Assembly (NCBI GenBank): GCA_023665725.1
Contig: JAMPDH010000010.1
Coordinates: 1-43,971 of the forward strand
Length of the DNA: 43,971 nt
Origin: Clostridium sp.
GTDB lineage: Bacteria > Bacillota_I > Bacilli_A > RF39 > UBA660
Direction of reading: 5' to 3'
Shown here piece after piece: positions 34,888-43,560 of the stretch. Position numbers and translations under genes: made by a program. The first letter of the stretch is position 1. Each line of letters opens with the position of its first letter. The notes beneath the pieces are model-generated. The model did not search any database. It had not been told where the DNA came from and saw only the letters and a list, made by a program, of their open reading frames with translations.

Positions 34888-37416
34888 TTAATCTAATCCA
34901 TTTATTTTAAAGTCATCTAAGAAATCATCTATTGTCATTATTTTTTCATCTATTTTATCTAGTTCAATATTACTATCTTTATCATTATCTATATTTTGCT
35001 CTTCTTGATGTAAGTTATCTATAAGAATCATTTCTTTAAATACTTCATCTATATTATGCTTAGATATAGTCGAACCAGTTGAATATCTATCCATTATTGG
35101 TAATTCAGTTACTTTTATTTTATTTATATCATTACCTACTCTAATTCCAATTGTAGATTTATTGTTAATAATAAATGAATTTAATATGTAATAAGGATTT
35201 GTTTTTACATCCCTTATTACTTGAATTCCTTTTCTTGCTCTAGTCATGATTTCAAAATCAGAAAGTTTTACTCTTTTTCCTGTATTCTTTTCAGTAATTA
35301 TAGATAAGTAATCATCATTTTTATTGAATATTGAAAAACTTACTACTTCATCATTTTTAAGACTTATTCCTTTTACTCCTGAGCCCTTTGTTCCTATCGG
35401 AGCTACTTCTTCTAACTTAAATCTTAAACCTACTCCATTTTTTGTAACAATAAATATTTCATCTTTATTTATATATGATACATCTACTAATAAATCATTA
35501 TCTTTTAATTTTATCGCTGTTAATGTTTTATTATATCTTTGAACTTTAAATTCATTTAACTTAGTTCTTTTTATCATACCATTTTTAGTTACAAATGTAA
35601 GATATATTTCATCATTAAAATCATATACGGGCATACTTGATATAATTACCTCATCTGGATCCATTTTAACTATATTGCTAACATGTTTCCCAATTTCCTT
35701 CCATTTCATATCTGGAATGTCATGAACAGGAATATATAAATAATTACCTAAATTTGTAAATAATAATACTGTGTCTAATGTATTCATTTTATATAATCCT
35801 ATTAAATAATCACCATCTTTTAAGGCAGTATCTCCATCTGATTGTGAATAACTTCTACTAGAAACTCTTTTGATATAACCTCTTTTACTAACTATAACTA
35901 CTACATCTTCTTTAGAAATCATTTTAGTTGTATCTATTTTTATTTCTTCTACTTCCTCTTTTATTTCTGTTTTTCTAGGTGTTGCATATTTATCTTTTAT
36001 ATTTTTTAATTCATCTTTCATAACTGCTTTTAATCTTGATTCATCTCTTAATATTTCTTCTAATGATTTAATTATAATAGTTAGTTTTTTGTTTTCTTCT
36101 TCTAAATCTACAACATCTATATTTGTTAATCTATAAAGTTGTAAATCAAGAATAGCTTGGGCTTGTTCTATAGTAAATTCAAATTTTTCAACAAGATTGT
36201 TACATGCATCTTGTCTATTTTTACTTGATCTTATTACTTTTATTACCTCATCTAATATAGAAAGGGCTTTTATTAAACCAGATACAATATGTAACCTTTT
36301 TCTAGCAACATCTAAATCAAAATTAGTTCTTTTTGTTATAATATCTCTTTGATGTGCAATATAAACATCTAACATTGCAATTAATCCTAAAGTTAAAGGC
36401 CTTCCATTAACAATAGCAACCATGTTATAACTATAAGAAACCATTAAATCTGTATTTTTATACAAATAATTTAAAATAAGCTCAGGGTCTGCATCCTTTT
36501 TTAAATCTATTGCTATTTGTAAACCAGCTCTATCTGTTTCATCTCTTACTTCTAATATTCCATCTATTCTTTTTTCTATTCTAATTTCATCTATCTTTTT
36601 TACTAATTGTTGTTTATTAACTTCAAATGGAATTTCTGAAATAATTATTTGTTTTTTACCTTTAATTTCATTAACTTTTAATTTCGATTTTACAACCACT
36701 TTTCCACGGCCAGTTGTAAGTGCTTCCCTTATTTCACGTTTTCCTTCAACAATTCCTCCTGTTGGAAAATCTGGCCCTTGTACTATGTTAAATATAGTAT
36801 CCTCATGGCAATTTGGACTATCTATTCTTTTAATTGTAGCATTAATTATCTCACCTAAATTATGAGGGGGTATATTTGTTGCATATCCAGCACTTATTCC
36901 TGTTGAACCATTTACAATTAAATTAGGAAATTTTGCTGGTAAAACAGTTGGTTCAAGTAAAGTATCATCATAGTTAGGTGCCCATGATACTGTTCCTTTA
37001 TCAATATCTTTTAGTAATTCATTACTTATCTTAGATAATCTTGCCTCTGTATAACGCATAGCTGCTGGTCCATCACCATCCATGGAACCATTATTACCAT
37101 GCATATCTATTAAAATTGTATTTTGCTTCCACCACTGACTCATTCTAACCATAGCTTCATATATTGAAGAATCTCCATGTGGATGATACTGTCCCATTAC
37201 ATTTCCAACAGTTTTAGCCGATTTTTTATAAGCTTTATCAAATGTATTTCTATCTTTATACATTGCATAAAGTATTCTTCTTTGAACTGGCTTTAAACCA
37301 TCTCTAGCATCAGGTAAAGCTCTATCTTGTATTATAGTTTTAGAATACCTTGCAAATCTTTCTCCCATTATTTCTTCTAGTGAATAATCATATATTTTTT
37401 TTATAACTTCTTGCAC
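34888..37416 (-). CDS. parC: DNA topoisomerase IV subunit A
   Basis: An 842-residue DNA-cleaving subunit. The catalytic tyrosine is Y122 in AAMRYTEARL. The quinolone-pocket block is YHPHGDSSIYEAM (77-89), with the usual serines at 83 and 84. A coiled region and a C-terminal beta-pinwheel (about 500-800) follow, ending in an acidic Asp/Glu-rich tail. Translation begins at GTG 37416, with AGGTGA upstream. The gene follows the unknown 37421-37831 gene by 4 bp and belongs to the parE-X-parC unit. ParC rather than GyrA is inferred from pairing with this ParE and the absence of the GyrA-box by eye. Confidence 0.94.
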   Translation of the reverse strand: MQEVIKKIYDYSLEEIMGERFARYSKTIIQDRALPDARDGLKPVQRRILYAMYKDRNTFDKAYKKSAKTVGNVMGQYHPHGDSSIYEAMVRMSQWWKQNTILIDMHGNNGSMDGDGPAAMRYTEARLSKISNELLKDIDKGTVSWAPNYDDTLLEPTVLPAKFPNLIVNGSTGISAGYATNIPPHNLGEIINATIKRIDSPNCHEDTIFNIVQGPDFPTGGIVEGKREIREALTTGRGKVVVKSKLKVNEIKGKKQIIISEIPFEVNKQQLVKKIDEIRIEKRIDGILEVRDETDRAGLQIAIDLKKDADPELILNYLYKNTDLMVSYSYNMVAIVNGRPLTLGLIAMLDVYIAHQRDIITKRTNFDLDVARKRLHIVSGLIKALSILDEVIKVIRSSKNRQDACNNLVEKFEFTIEQAQAILDLQLYRLTNIDVVDLEEENKKLTIIIKSLEEILRDESRLKAVMKDELKNIKDKYATPRKTEIKEEVEEIKIDTTKMISKEDVVVIVSKRGYIKRVSSRSYSQSDGDTALKDGDYLIGLYKMNTLDTVLLFTNLGNYLYIPVHDIPDMKWKEIGKHVSNIVKMDPDEVIISSMPVYDFNDEIYLTFVTKNGMIKRTKLNEFKVQRYNKTLTAIKLKDNDLLVDVSYINKDEIFIVTKNGVGLRFKLEEVAPIGTKGSGVKGISLKNDEVVSFSIFNKNDDYLSIITEKNTGKRVKLSDFEIMTRARKGIQVIRDVKTNPYYILNSFIINNKSTIGIRVGNDINKIKVTELPIMDRYSTGSTISKHNIDEVFKEMILIDNLHQEEQNIDNDKDSNIELDKIDEKIMTIDDFLDDFKINGLD

Positions 37417-37420
37417 ATAA

Positions 37421-37831
37421 TCACCTTTTTCTGATTGGTGTATCCTGATTTTCTATTTCTATATCAATTGTTTGTGTATTCTTTGGTAGTAATGACCTAT
37501 ATGTTCTAAATATTTGTTCACATCTTTGTTTTTGTATAGGATTTTGTATTTGATTATTTAAAAATACATAAATATTACTTATTAAACTGTTAGTAGTAAT
37601 ATTTTTTTCTTCCTCCAATCCTTTTGTTATATCACAAATACTTAATAATGCTTTCATATCTTTACTTTCTTCTTTATCAATAGATACCATATACTGTGAT
37701 AATGTTTCAACTGTATAAAAATCTCTTTTATTAACAATTCTATCATATAAATCTATAGCATTATCATTAACTACTTTCATTCTTTCTTTAATAATCTCTA
37801 ACTCTTCTTTTGTTAATTTTTCGTTTTCCAT
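37421..37831 (-). CDS. Uncharacterised protein between parE and parC
   Basis: 136 residues, soluble, predicted helical, rich in Lys/Glu/Asn, with no recognised domain. The frame begins upstream at 37855, but AGGAGG precedes the ATG at 37831 at good spacing. It starts 13 bp after parE and ends 4 bp before parC. It must be co-translated with both topoisomerase subunits. parE and parC are usually adjacent in Bacilli, so this insert is unusual. It could be a topoisomerase partner or an unrelated passenger. Stop is TGA. Confidence 0.85.
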   Translation of the reverse strand: MENEKLTKEELEIIKERMKVVNDNAIDLYDRIVNKRDFYTVETLSQYMVSIDKEESKDMKALLSICDITKGLEEEKNITTNSLISNIYVFLNNQIQNPIQKQRCEQIFRTYRSLLPKNTQTIDIEIENQDTPIRKR

Positions 37832-37844
37832 AATTATTTTCCTC

Positions 37845-39749
37845 CTAAATTTCATAATTATCTTCTAATGAAAATACTACATTTTCTTCTATCCACTCTT
37901 TACGTGGTTCAACCTTATCGCCCATTAAAACACTTACACGTTTTTCAGCTAAAGCACCATCGTTAATGCTTACCTTTATAAGACTTCTGTTTTCAGGATC
38001 CATTGTAGTTTCCCATAGTTGATCATAATTCATTTCTCCAAGACCTTTATATCTTTGAGTTTCAAGTTTAACTTTACTGCCTTCCAATATTTCTTTTCTT
38101 TCTTCATCACTCCATGCATAATAAACTTTCTTTTCATTAAATAGTTTATAAAGTGGTGGGAGTGCAATATATAGCTTTCCTGCCTCTATAAGCGGTTTCA
38201 TATATCTATAAAAGAATGTAAGTAATAATATTTGAATATGAGCACCATCGTCATCGGCATCAGTCATTATTATTATTTTATCATAATTTGAGTCTTTTAT
38301 ATCGAAATCACTTCCGACTCCTGCACCAATTGTATGAATTATAGTATTTATTTCCTCATTTTTAAATATTTCTTCTAATTTTGTTCTTTCAGTATTTAAA
38401 ACCTTTCCTCTTAAAGGCAATATTGCTTGGAATTTTCTATCTCTTCCTTGTTTTGCAGAACCTCCTGCCGAATCACCTTCCACTAAGAATAATTCATTTT
38501 TACTTGGATTTTTCGTTTGTGCGGGTGTTAATTTATCACTTAACGATCTTTCTTTTTTCCCCTTATCTTTTCCACTTCTTGCTGCATCACGAGCACGCCT
38601 AGCAACTTCTCTAACTTCTTTACTTTTTATTATTTTATCTAATATAAGAGTTGCTATTGCTTTATTTTCTTCCAAAAATGATTGTAAATTTTCACCTACT
38701 ATTTTATCAACTGCAGTTCTTGCAACTGGTGTTCCTAATTTTGACTTAGTTTGTCCTTCAAATTGAAGTAAATCCTCTGGTATTTGTAAACTTATTATTG
38801 CAGTTAACCCTTCTCTTGTATCGCTTCCTTCTAAGTTTTTATCTTTTGATTTTAAGTAACCATTATTTTTAGCATAATCATTAAAAACTCTAGTAAGTGC
38901 TGTTTTAAACCCAACTTCATGACTACCTCCATCATTTGTTTTTACATTATTTACAAATGAAACTATATTTTCAGAATAAGTATCTGTATATTGGAAGGCA
39001 ACCTCAACTTCTATATTTTCTTTTAATCCCTTAAAAGATACAACGTTATGTAATTGTTGTTTATCATCATTTAAATATTCTACAAATGATTTTAGTCCAT
39101 TATCGTAATGAAATGTATCACTTTTACCACTTTCCATATCTTCGATAGTTATTGTTATATCTTTAAGCAAAAAGGCACATTCTTGCATTCTTTCGCAAAT
39201 CGTTGTATAAGAAAATGATGTTGTAGAAAATATATTTGAATCTGGCTTGAACTTTACCTTTGTACCAGTTTTACTTGTTTTTTCTTTTTTTGTTAATGGA
39301 ATATCTAATTTGCCACCATCTTTAAATCTTATAAAGTATTCATAACCATCTCTTTTTATTGTTACTTCCATCCATGAACTTAATGCGTTTACAACACTCG
39401 CTCCAACTCCATGAAGTCCACCAGAAACTTTATATCCACCCGATTCAAATTTTCCACCTGCATGTAATACAGTATATATAACCTCTGGTGTAGAAAGTCC
39501 AGTTGAGTGTTTTCCAACCGGTACTCCTCTACCCTCATCTTCAATACTTATGCTCCCATCTTGGTATAAAATAATTTTAACTTTTTTACCAAAACCGTTT
39601 ATTACTTCATCAACTGAGTTATCTACAATTTCCCAAACTAAATGGTGAAGTCCTCTTTTATCTGTTGAACCTATATACATTCCCGGTCTTTTTCTTACTG
39701 CTTCTAGTCCCTCGAGTACTTTTATTGAACTCTCATCATATTTTGCCAT
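37845..39749 (-). CDS. parE: DNA topoisomerase IV subunit B
   Basis: A 634-residue GHKL ATPase and toprim subunit. ATP-site motifs are EIVDNSVDE, DEGRGVPV and the lid GGLHGVGASVVNAL. The toprim domain shows LFLVEGDSAGGSA, PLRGKVLN and IIMTDADDDGAHI. The QTK loop is present as GQTKSKLG. I start at ATG 39749, with GGTGA at proper spacing, rather than the GTG at 39758. First gene of the parE-X-parC operon. Confidence 0.96.
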   Translation of the reverse strand: MAKYDESSIKVLEGLEAVRKRPGMYIGSTDKRGLHHLVWEIVDNSVDEVINGFGKKVKIILYQDGSISIEDEGRGVPVGKHSTGLSTPEVIYTVLHAGGKFESGGYKVSGGLHGVGASVVNALSSWMEVTIKRDGYEYFIRFKDGGKLDIPLTKKEKTSKTGTKVKFKPDSNIFSTTSFSYTTICERMQECAFLLKDITITIEDMESGKSDTFHYDNGLKSFVEYLNDDKQQLHNVVSFKGLKENIEVEVAFQYTDTYSENIVSFVNNVKTNDGGSHEVGFKTALTRVFNDYAKNNGYLKSKDKNLEGSDTREGLTAIISLQIPEDLLQFEGQTKSKLGTPVARTAVDKIVGENLQSFLEENKAIATLILDKIIKSKEVREVARRARDAARSGKDKGKKERSLSDKLTPAQTKNPSKNELFLVEGDSAGGSAKQGRDRKFQAILPLRGKVLNTERTKLEEIFKNEEINTIIHTIGAGVGSDFDIKDSNYDKIIIMTDADDDGAHIQILLLTFFYRYMKPLIEAGKLYIALPPLYKLFNEKKVYYAWSDEERKEILEGSKVKLETQRYKGLGEMNYDQLWETTMDPENRSLIKVSINDGALAEKRVSVLMGDKVEPRKEWIEENVVFSLEDNYEI

Positions 39750-39765
39750 AATACTCACCTTATCA

Positions 39766-39793
39766 ATTATAGCATAAAAACTTATTTTTTGTA
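39766..39793 (-). promoter_or_regulatory. Promoter of parE (extended -10)
   Basis: -10 TATAAT (39766-39771) preceded by TGC, making an extended -10. A -35-like TTTACA lies 18 bp further upstream. The start site would be only about ten bases before the ATG. Confidence 0.55.
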
Positions 39794-39817
39794 AAATATT
39801 ATTATAAATACTATAAT

Positions 39818-39849
39818 AAAAAGAATAGTTTTTACTATATACTATCCTT
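39818..39849 (-). terminator. Terminator of the secreted-protein/ABC operon
   Basis: A 9-bp stem (39821-39829 with 39841-39849) with one G-U pair in the minus-strand RNA, then a T-rich tail. It separates the ABC operon from the parE promoter. Confidence 0.75.
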
Positions 39850-39910
39850 AATTAAAATAAATTTATTTTTATAATATCAAATTTAATAAACTTTATACAA
39901 GCAATACAAT

Positions 39911-40558
39911 TTACTTATTACTTTTTGAAACTTCATTTATATTGCCATCATCTATCTCATAAACAACATCTGCCAATTCATTAATATCTTCTTTTATATG
40001 AGACGCTATAATTATTAATTTATTATTTTGTTTTTCTTCCAATAATAATTTTCTAATACGTTTAGTTGTTTCATTTTCTACTCCATTAAATGGTTCATCT
40101 AATATTATCAAATCTGGATTTTCCATTAATACTTGTGCAATTCCAAGTTTTTGTTTAGTTCCTAAAGAATATTTAGAATATTTTTTATTTGCCTCTTTTT
40201 CTAAATTAACTTTTTTTATTGTTTCTTCTATTTCCTTTTTCCCTATCTTATTTTGAATTGACGCTAATAATTCTAAATTTTCAATTCCTGTTAAATCTGG
40301 CAAAAAATTAGGTTTTTCAATTAAGGCTCTTGTGTTCTCTGGAAAAGTATTATTTTTAATATAATTATAATTATCTAGCAAAATTTCGCCTGATGTAGGA
40401 GCATAAAATCCACAAATTATTTTTAATAAAACACTTTTACCTGAACCATTTCTTCCAATAAAACCATAAATTTTACCACTTTCTAGTTTTAAACTAACAT
40501 TTTTTAGTACTTCATTATCGCCAAATTTTTTTGAAACGTTTTTTACTTCTAAAATCAT
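39911..40558 (-). CDS. ABC transporter ATP-binding protein (bacteriocin/peptide-type exporter)
   Basis: 215 residues. Walker A is GRNGSGKS, the signature the variant YSLGTKQKLGIAQ, Walker B LIILDEPFNG and the switch ASHIKED. The variant signature is that of ABC-2 exporter ATPases, such as those giving self-protection to bacteriocin producers. The frame opens at 40579, but the ATG 40558 has GGAGG at good distance. It is the last gene of the five-gene unit and follows the membrane gene 40569-41243 by 10 bp. Confidence 0.93.
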   Translation of the reverse strand: MILEVKNVSKKFGDNEVLKNVSLKLESGKIYGFIGRNGSGKSVLLKIICGFYAPTSGEILLDNYNYIKNNTFPENTRALIEKPNFLPDLTGIENLELLASIQNKIGKKEIEETIKKVNLEKEANKKYSKYSLGTKQKLGIAQVLMENPDLIILDEPFNGVENETTKRIRKLLLEEKQNNKLIIIASHIKEDINELADVVYEIDDGNINEVSKSNK

Positions 40559-40568
40559 AAAATACCTC

Positions 40569-41243
40569 CTACTTTTCAAATACTTTCTTATGAAATTTTT
40601 TTATAAATCCTTTTATTCCAAAAGTGAGTATCACTATTAAAAGTCCAGTAATAACTAATTGAATATAATGTATATTTAATACATCCTTTGGAATAATGAT
40701 TATTATAAGAATACAAATAAAATATAATATATATTTATATTTTTTTATTCCTAAAGCATAACTATAAACTAATATAAATAATAGTTGTAACAATAAAGTT
40801 AATGTTATATCATATAAAATCAATTTTATATCAAATATACCATTATTTTTTATAAAAAATAATGTACTAGATAAAAATAAATACTGTAATATTTTTAATA
40901 AAATAGTAAAAATTGTCAAAAAAGTACATTTTCTTGAAATCCATTTTTCAGGGCTCATTCTAAAAAATATATTGTCCAATTCATACATTACATCTCTTGT
41001 ATAAAGATCAATTGCTAAAAATATGTAAATACATATATTAAATGCAAACATTACATATTCAATTAAATTACTTTCTTTTAATACTAAATTTGTTCCCATT
41101 GAATAACAAATCATTTGATTATTATTTAAACTCGAATTAATAACTATTAACATTACTATAATTGGAATAGAAATTAACATTAACAGAAATTTTTTTCTTT
41201 GTTTAAAAATATATGATATATCATTGAGTAAAATATATTTCAT
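40569..41243 (-). CDS. Membrane protein, ABC-2-type permease subunit candidate
   Basis: 224 residues with about six hydrophobic segments (first about 20-38, last about 180-212) and very little soluble sequence. No catalytic motif. A DLYTRDVMYELDNIFFRMSPEKW loop after helix 2 resembles the cytoplasmic coupling stretch of ABC-2 permeases. It overlaps the upstream membrane gene by four bases (ATGA), so the subunits are made together. I assign it to the permease of the adjacent ATPase by position. Confidence 0.8.
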   Translation of the reverse strand: MKYILLNDISYIFKQRKKFLLMLISIPIIVMLIVINSSLNNNQMICYSMGTNLVLKESNLIEYVMFAFNICIYIFLAIDLYTRDVMYELDNIFFRMSPEKWISRKCTFLTIFTILLKILQYLFLSSTLFFIKNNGIFDIKLILYDITLTLLLQLLFILVYSYALGIKKYKYILYFICILIIIIIPKDVLNIHYIQLVITGLLIVILTFGIKGFIKKFHKKVFEK

Positions 41244-41992
41244 GTAATCACCATTTTCTTATTTTTTATTGTTACTTTATATACTATCATTATTATAATC
41301 TCTATAATTAAAAGAAATAATATTGAAGAGCTTAATTCTGTCATAAATGATGAATAATAAGTTTCATTAAAATAATCCCATATATTAAATGAAAAATAAT
41401 TTTTAATAGTTACATCAAAACTATGCATTCCAAATCCCACAAGAAATATAGAATTTAATAACATTGTAATTTTATCTTTAAAATTAACAAATATAAGAGC
41501 AGAAACTATTGTTATTAAAACTGCATATATTACATATCTAAATACGTAAAAAATCATATATATTAAATTATTTATTTCATAATTATTATAATTATGTATG
41601 CCAAAAAATCCAAACCTTTTAAAATTAAGTATTGTAAAATATAGAATTAAAAATATAAGCAAATGAAATAAATTTAATACAATACTATTTTTTAATAATT
41701 CTTTTACATAAGTTTTTTTTGTTTTTAATCTTATTATATAATTTGCAAAATCCTTAGTAAATGTTGAGCAAGTATTTAATGTATTTAAAAATAATAAAGC
41801 AAACATAAATATATTAAACATAAAAAATTGAAATGTAAGTATTATACAATCGATAAAGTTCTCTGCCGATTCTCCCAAAACAAAGCCTCCATATAAAGCT
41901 AAGGCAATAGTCATAATAAAAATGATTTTAAAACGTTCTGTAGAAACTATATAATTAAAAATTTTTATCTGATTATGAATTTTGCTTTTCAT
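41240..41992 (-). CDS. Membrane protein of the ABC unit
   Basis: 250 residues, six or so hydrophobic helices, with LNTCSTFTKDFANYIIRLKTKKTYVKE after the second helix as in ABC-2-type permeases that face the ATPase. GGTGAT precedes the ATG, and the gene overlaps the preceding one by 20 bp. Probably one of three dissimilar permease subunits. I do not recognise a named family. Confidence 0.8.
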   Translation of the reverse strand: MKSKIHNQIKIFNYIVSTERFKIIFIMTIALALYGGFVLGESAENFIDCIILTFQFFMFNIFMFALLFLNTLNTCSTFTKDFANYIIRLKTKKTYVKELLKNSIVLNLFHLLIFLILYFTILNFKRFGFFGIHNYNNYEINNLIYMIFYVFRYVIYAVLITIVSALIFVNFKDKITMLLNSIFLVGFGMHSFDVTIKNYFSFNIWDYFNETYYSSFMTELSSSILFLLIIEIIIMIVYKVTIKNKKMVIT

Positions 41993-42914
41993 ATGATATT
42001 ATCACCTTTTCTTTGTCTCTATAAATTATGTATACAATTATAAAGGATATTAAAGCTAATATAAAGGCAATAAAAACTGTATATATACAAGATGGTCCTG
42101 TATCAAAAAACCAATATCCAGAAATATTGAAGTAATCAGTTAACTCCTTAAATCCTAGCAATTTATTAATAATATAACAATAAACAATAACATATACAAA
42201 AATTTCCACCAATATAAATATAATATATCCCATCATTGTTGCAACAAATGAATTTTTATTTTTAATACAGCAATATAATCCAATATTACAAAACATAATA
42301 TTTAAAAGATATTGCACTAAACATACAATTAACCCATATATAAAGAAATTAGAATATTTCCATGGTTCATATACAGCAAATGTTTTTACTGAATCTGCTA
42401 TATTGAAATTAAATTTTGTTACGATTGATGAAATAATAAAAATTAATATTATTATTATAGGAGTAATTAAAGAAATTTTTAATACTTTTTTAAATATATT
42501 TCCTAAATATTTTTTATAATTAATTCTCATTAAACGATTTTTAAACATTCCACTTGAAAAGTCGGAATGAAAAGTTCCTATAACTGCAATTAAAATTAGT
42601 AATGGCGAGAAAAGTTGTAAAATAATAAAAGAAGTAGTTTCAATTATTGAACAAGTTAATGTAATAGCATCTAATTCTTTATAGCATTTAACTGGATCAT
42701 TTATATTTATATAAGATTCTAAATTCTCCTTATTATTATAAATTTTGCAATATTCATGGTCAAGATTTTTTTCTTCATAACAATTTTCTTTTATAATATA
42801 ATAATCTTTAGAATATGAAAAATTTTCATCATAAAATTGATAAAAGCATATTCCAGTAAAAATTAAAATTATTGAAAACGATAAGATAATAAATTTATTT
42901 TTTTTAAACCACAT
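41973..42914 (-). CDS. Membrane protein of the ABC unit with an outer N-terminal loop
   Basis: 313 residues. A first helix (about 8-26) leads to a roughly 70-residue extracytoplasmic loop with four cysteines (ENCYEEK, EYCKIYN, VKCYKE, LTCS). Five or more helices follow. The loop FSSGMFKNRLMRINYKKYLGN resembles the ABC-2 coupling region. A TTG at 42926 is also in frame, but ATG 42914 has GGAGGT just ahead. First membrane gene after the secreted protein. Confidence 0.8.
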   Translation of the reverse strand: MWFKKNKFIILSFSIILIFTGICFYQFYDENFSYSKDYYIIKENCYEEKNLDHEYCKIYNNKENLESYININDPVKCYKELDAITLTCSIIETTSFIILQLFSPLLILIAVIGTFHSDFSSGMFKNRLMRINYKKYLGNIFKKVLKISLITPIIIILIFIISSIVTKFNFNIADSVKTFAVYEPWKYSNFFIYGLIVCLVQYLLNIMFCNIGLYCCIKNKNSFVATMMGYIIFILVEIFVYVIVYCYIINKLLGFKELTDYFNISGYWFFDTGPSCIYTVFIAFILALISFIIVYIIYRDKEKVIISYEKQNS

Positions 42915-42956
42915 TAGTACCTCCAAATAAATATAAAGTAGGAAATCTCATTTAAC

Positions 42957-43007
42957 CTAATTTTTATTTATACTAAACTTTATTATACTAAGCTTTATTA
43001 TAATAAA
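42957..43007 (-). repeat. Three ~15-bp direct repeats and a palindrome in the operon spacer
   Basis: In the minus strand, TATAATAAAGCTTAG (42988-43002), TATAATAAAGTTTAG (42973-42987) and a 16-bp degenerate copy (42957-42972) stand in tandem. The 14-bp palindrome TTTATTATAATAAA (42994-43007) overlaps the first. They fill the gap between the secreted-protein stop and the first membrane gene. There is no U-run, so it is not a normal terminator; mRNA stability or protein binding is possible. Confidence 0.6.
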
Positions 43008-43010
43008 CTA

Positions 43011-43415
43011 TTATTGATATGTCCACATTCCCCAGAAACTTGCTGAAGAAACTAGCCATTTATTTGCTTTAAGCTCCATCTTCCAACTACCAAGAGTTTT
43101 GCTATTATCTCCTAGTGCAACTTTTGTATCAGCTACTGTTGCTACCCATGAAGAATTCTGCATCCCTGCAAGCATTCCCCTTACTCTTGCATTAACAGCA
43201 CGATTATCGCCAGATAAATCATCTATTGCATCATATTTTTCAATGTACTGCATATTAATATTATCAGTTTTATCTCTTTGCTCACTTGTATAAGTTCCTT
43301 GAAAACCTGGAATAGTAATGTCAATAAATGTTAGTGTATTTCCAGCGCTAACGTAAACTAATGAAAAAATAAATGTTGCCACAAAAGCTACAAGAGTTCC
43401 CTTTAAATATTTCAT
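43011..43415 (-). CDS. Small secreted protein, possible bacteriocin-like product
   Basis: 134 residues. A signal peptide (about 1-24, positively charged start, ending SLVYVSA) is followed by a mature part of about 110 residues, with no cysteine, five Trp and an aromatic C-terminus ASFWGMWTYQ. ATG 43415 has GGAGGT upstream; the frame continues to 43433 without a site. It is followed by three membrane proteins and an ABC ATPase, the layout of lactococcin-972-like and DUF2712-like secreted-protein units, in which the transporter often gives self-immunity. I cannot confirm membership in either family by eye. Confidence 0.78.
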   Translation of the reverse strand: MKYLKGTLVAFVATFIFSLVYVSAGNTLTFIDITIPGFQGTYTSEQRDKTDNINMQYIEKYDAIDDLSGDNRAVNARVRGMLAGMQNSSWVATVADTKVALGDNSKTLGSWKMELKANKWLVSSASFWGMWTYQ

Positions 43416-43534
43416 AAAATACCTCCAACTCATAAGATTCCCTACTGCAATAATTTTAGCATGTGGTTAACACGAAAAAAATAAAAATATGCATAAAATG
43501 TAGATATATATGTATAAAAAATAAATATATATTT

Positions 43535-43560
43535 AAAAAAATGTCTTATGACATTTTTTT
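43535..43560 (-). terminator. Terminator of the sortase gene
   Basis: A perfect 10-bp stem AAAAAATGTC (43536-43545) / GACATTTTTT (43550-43559) with a TTAT loop; T-runs on both strands. It overlaps the sortase stop codon. Confidence 0.87.
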
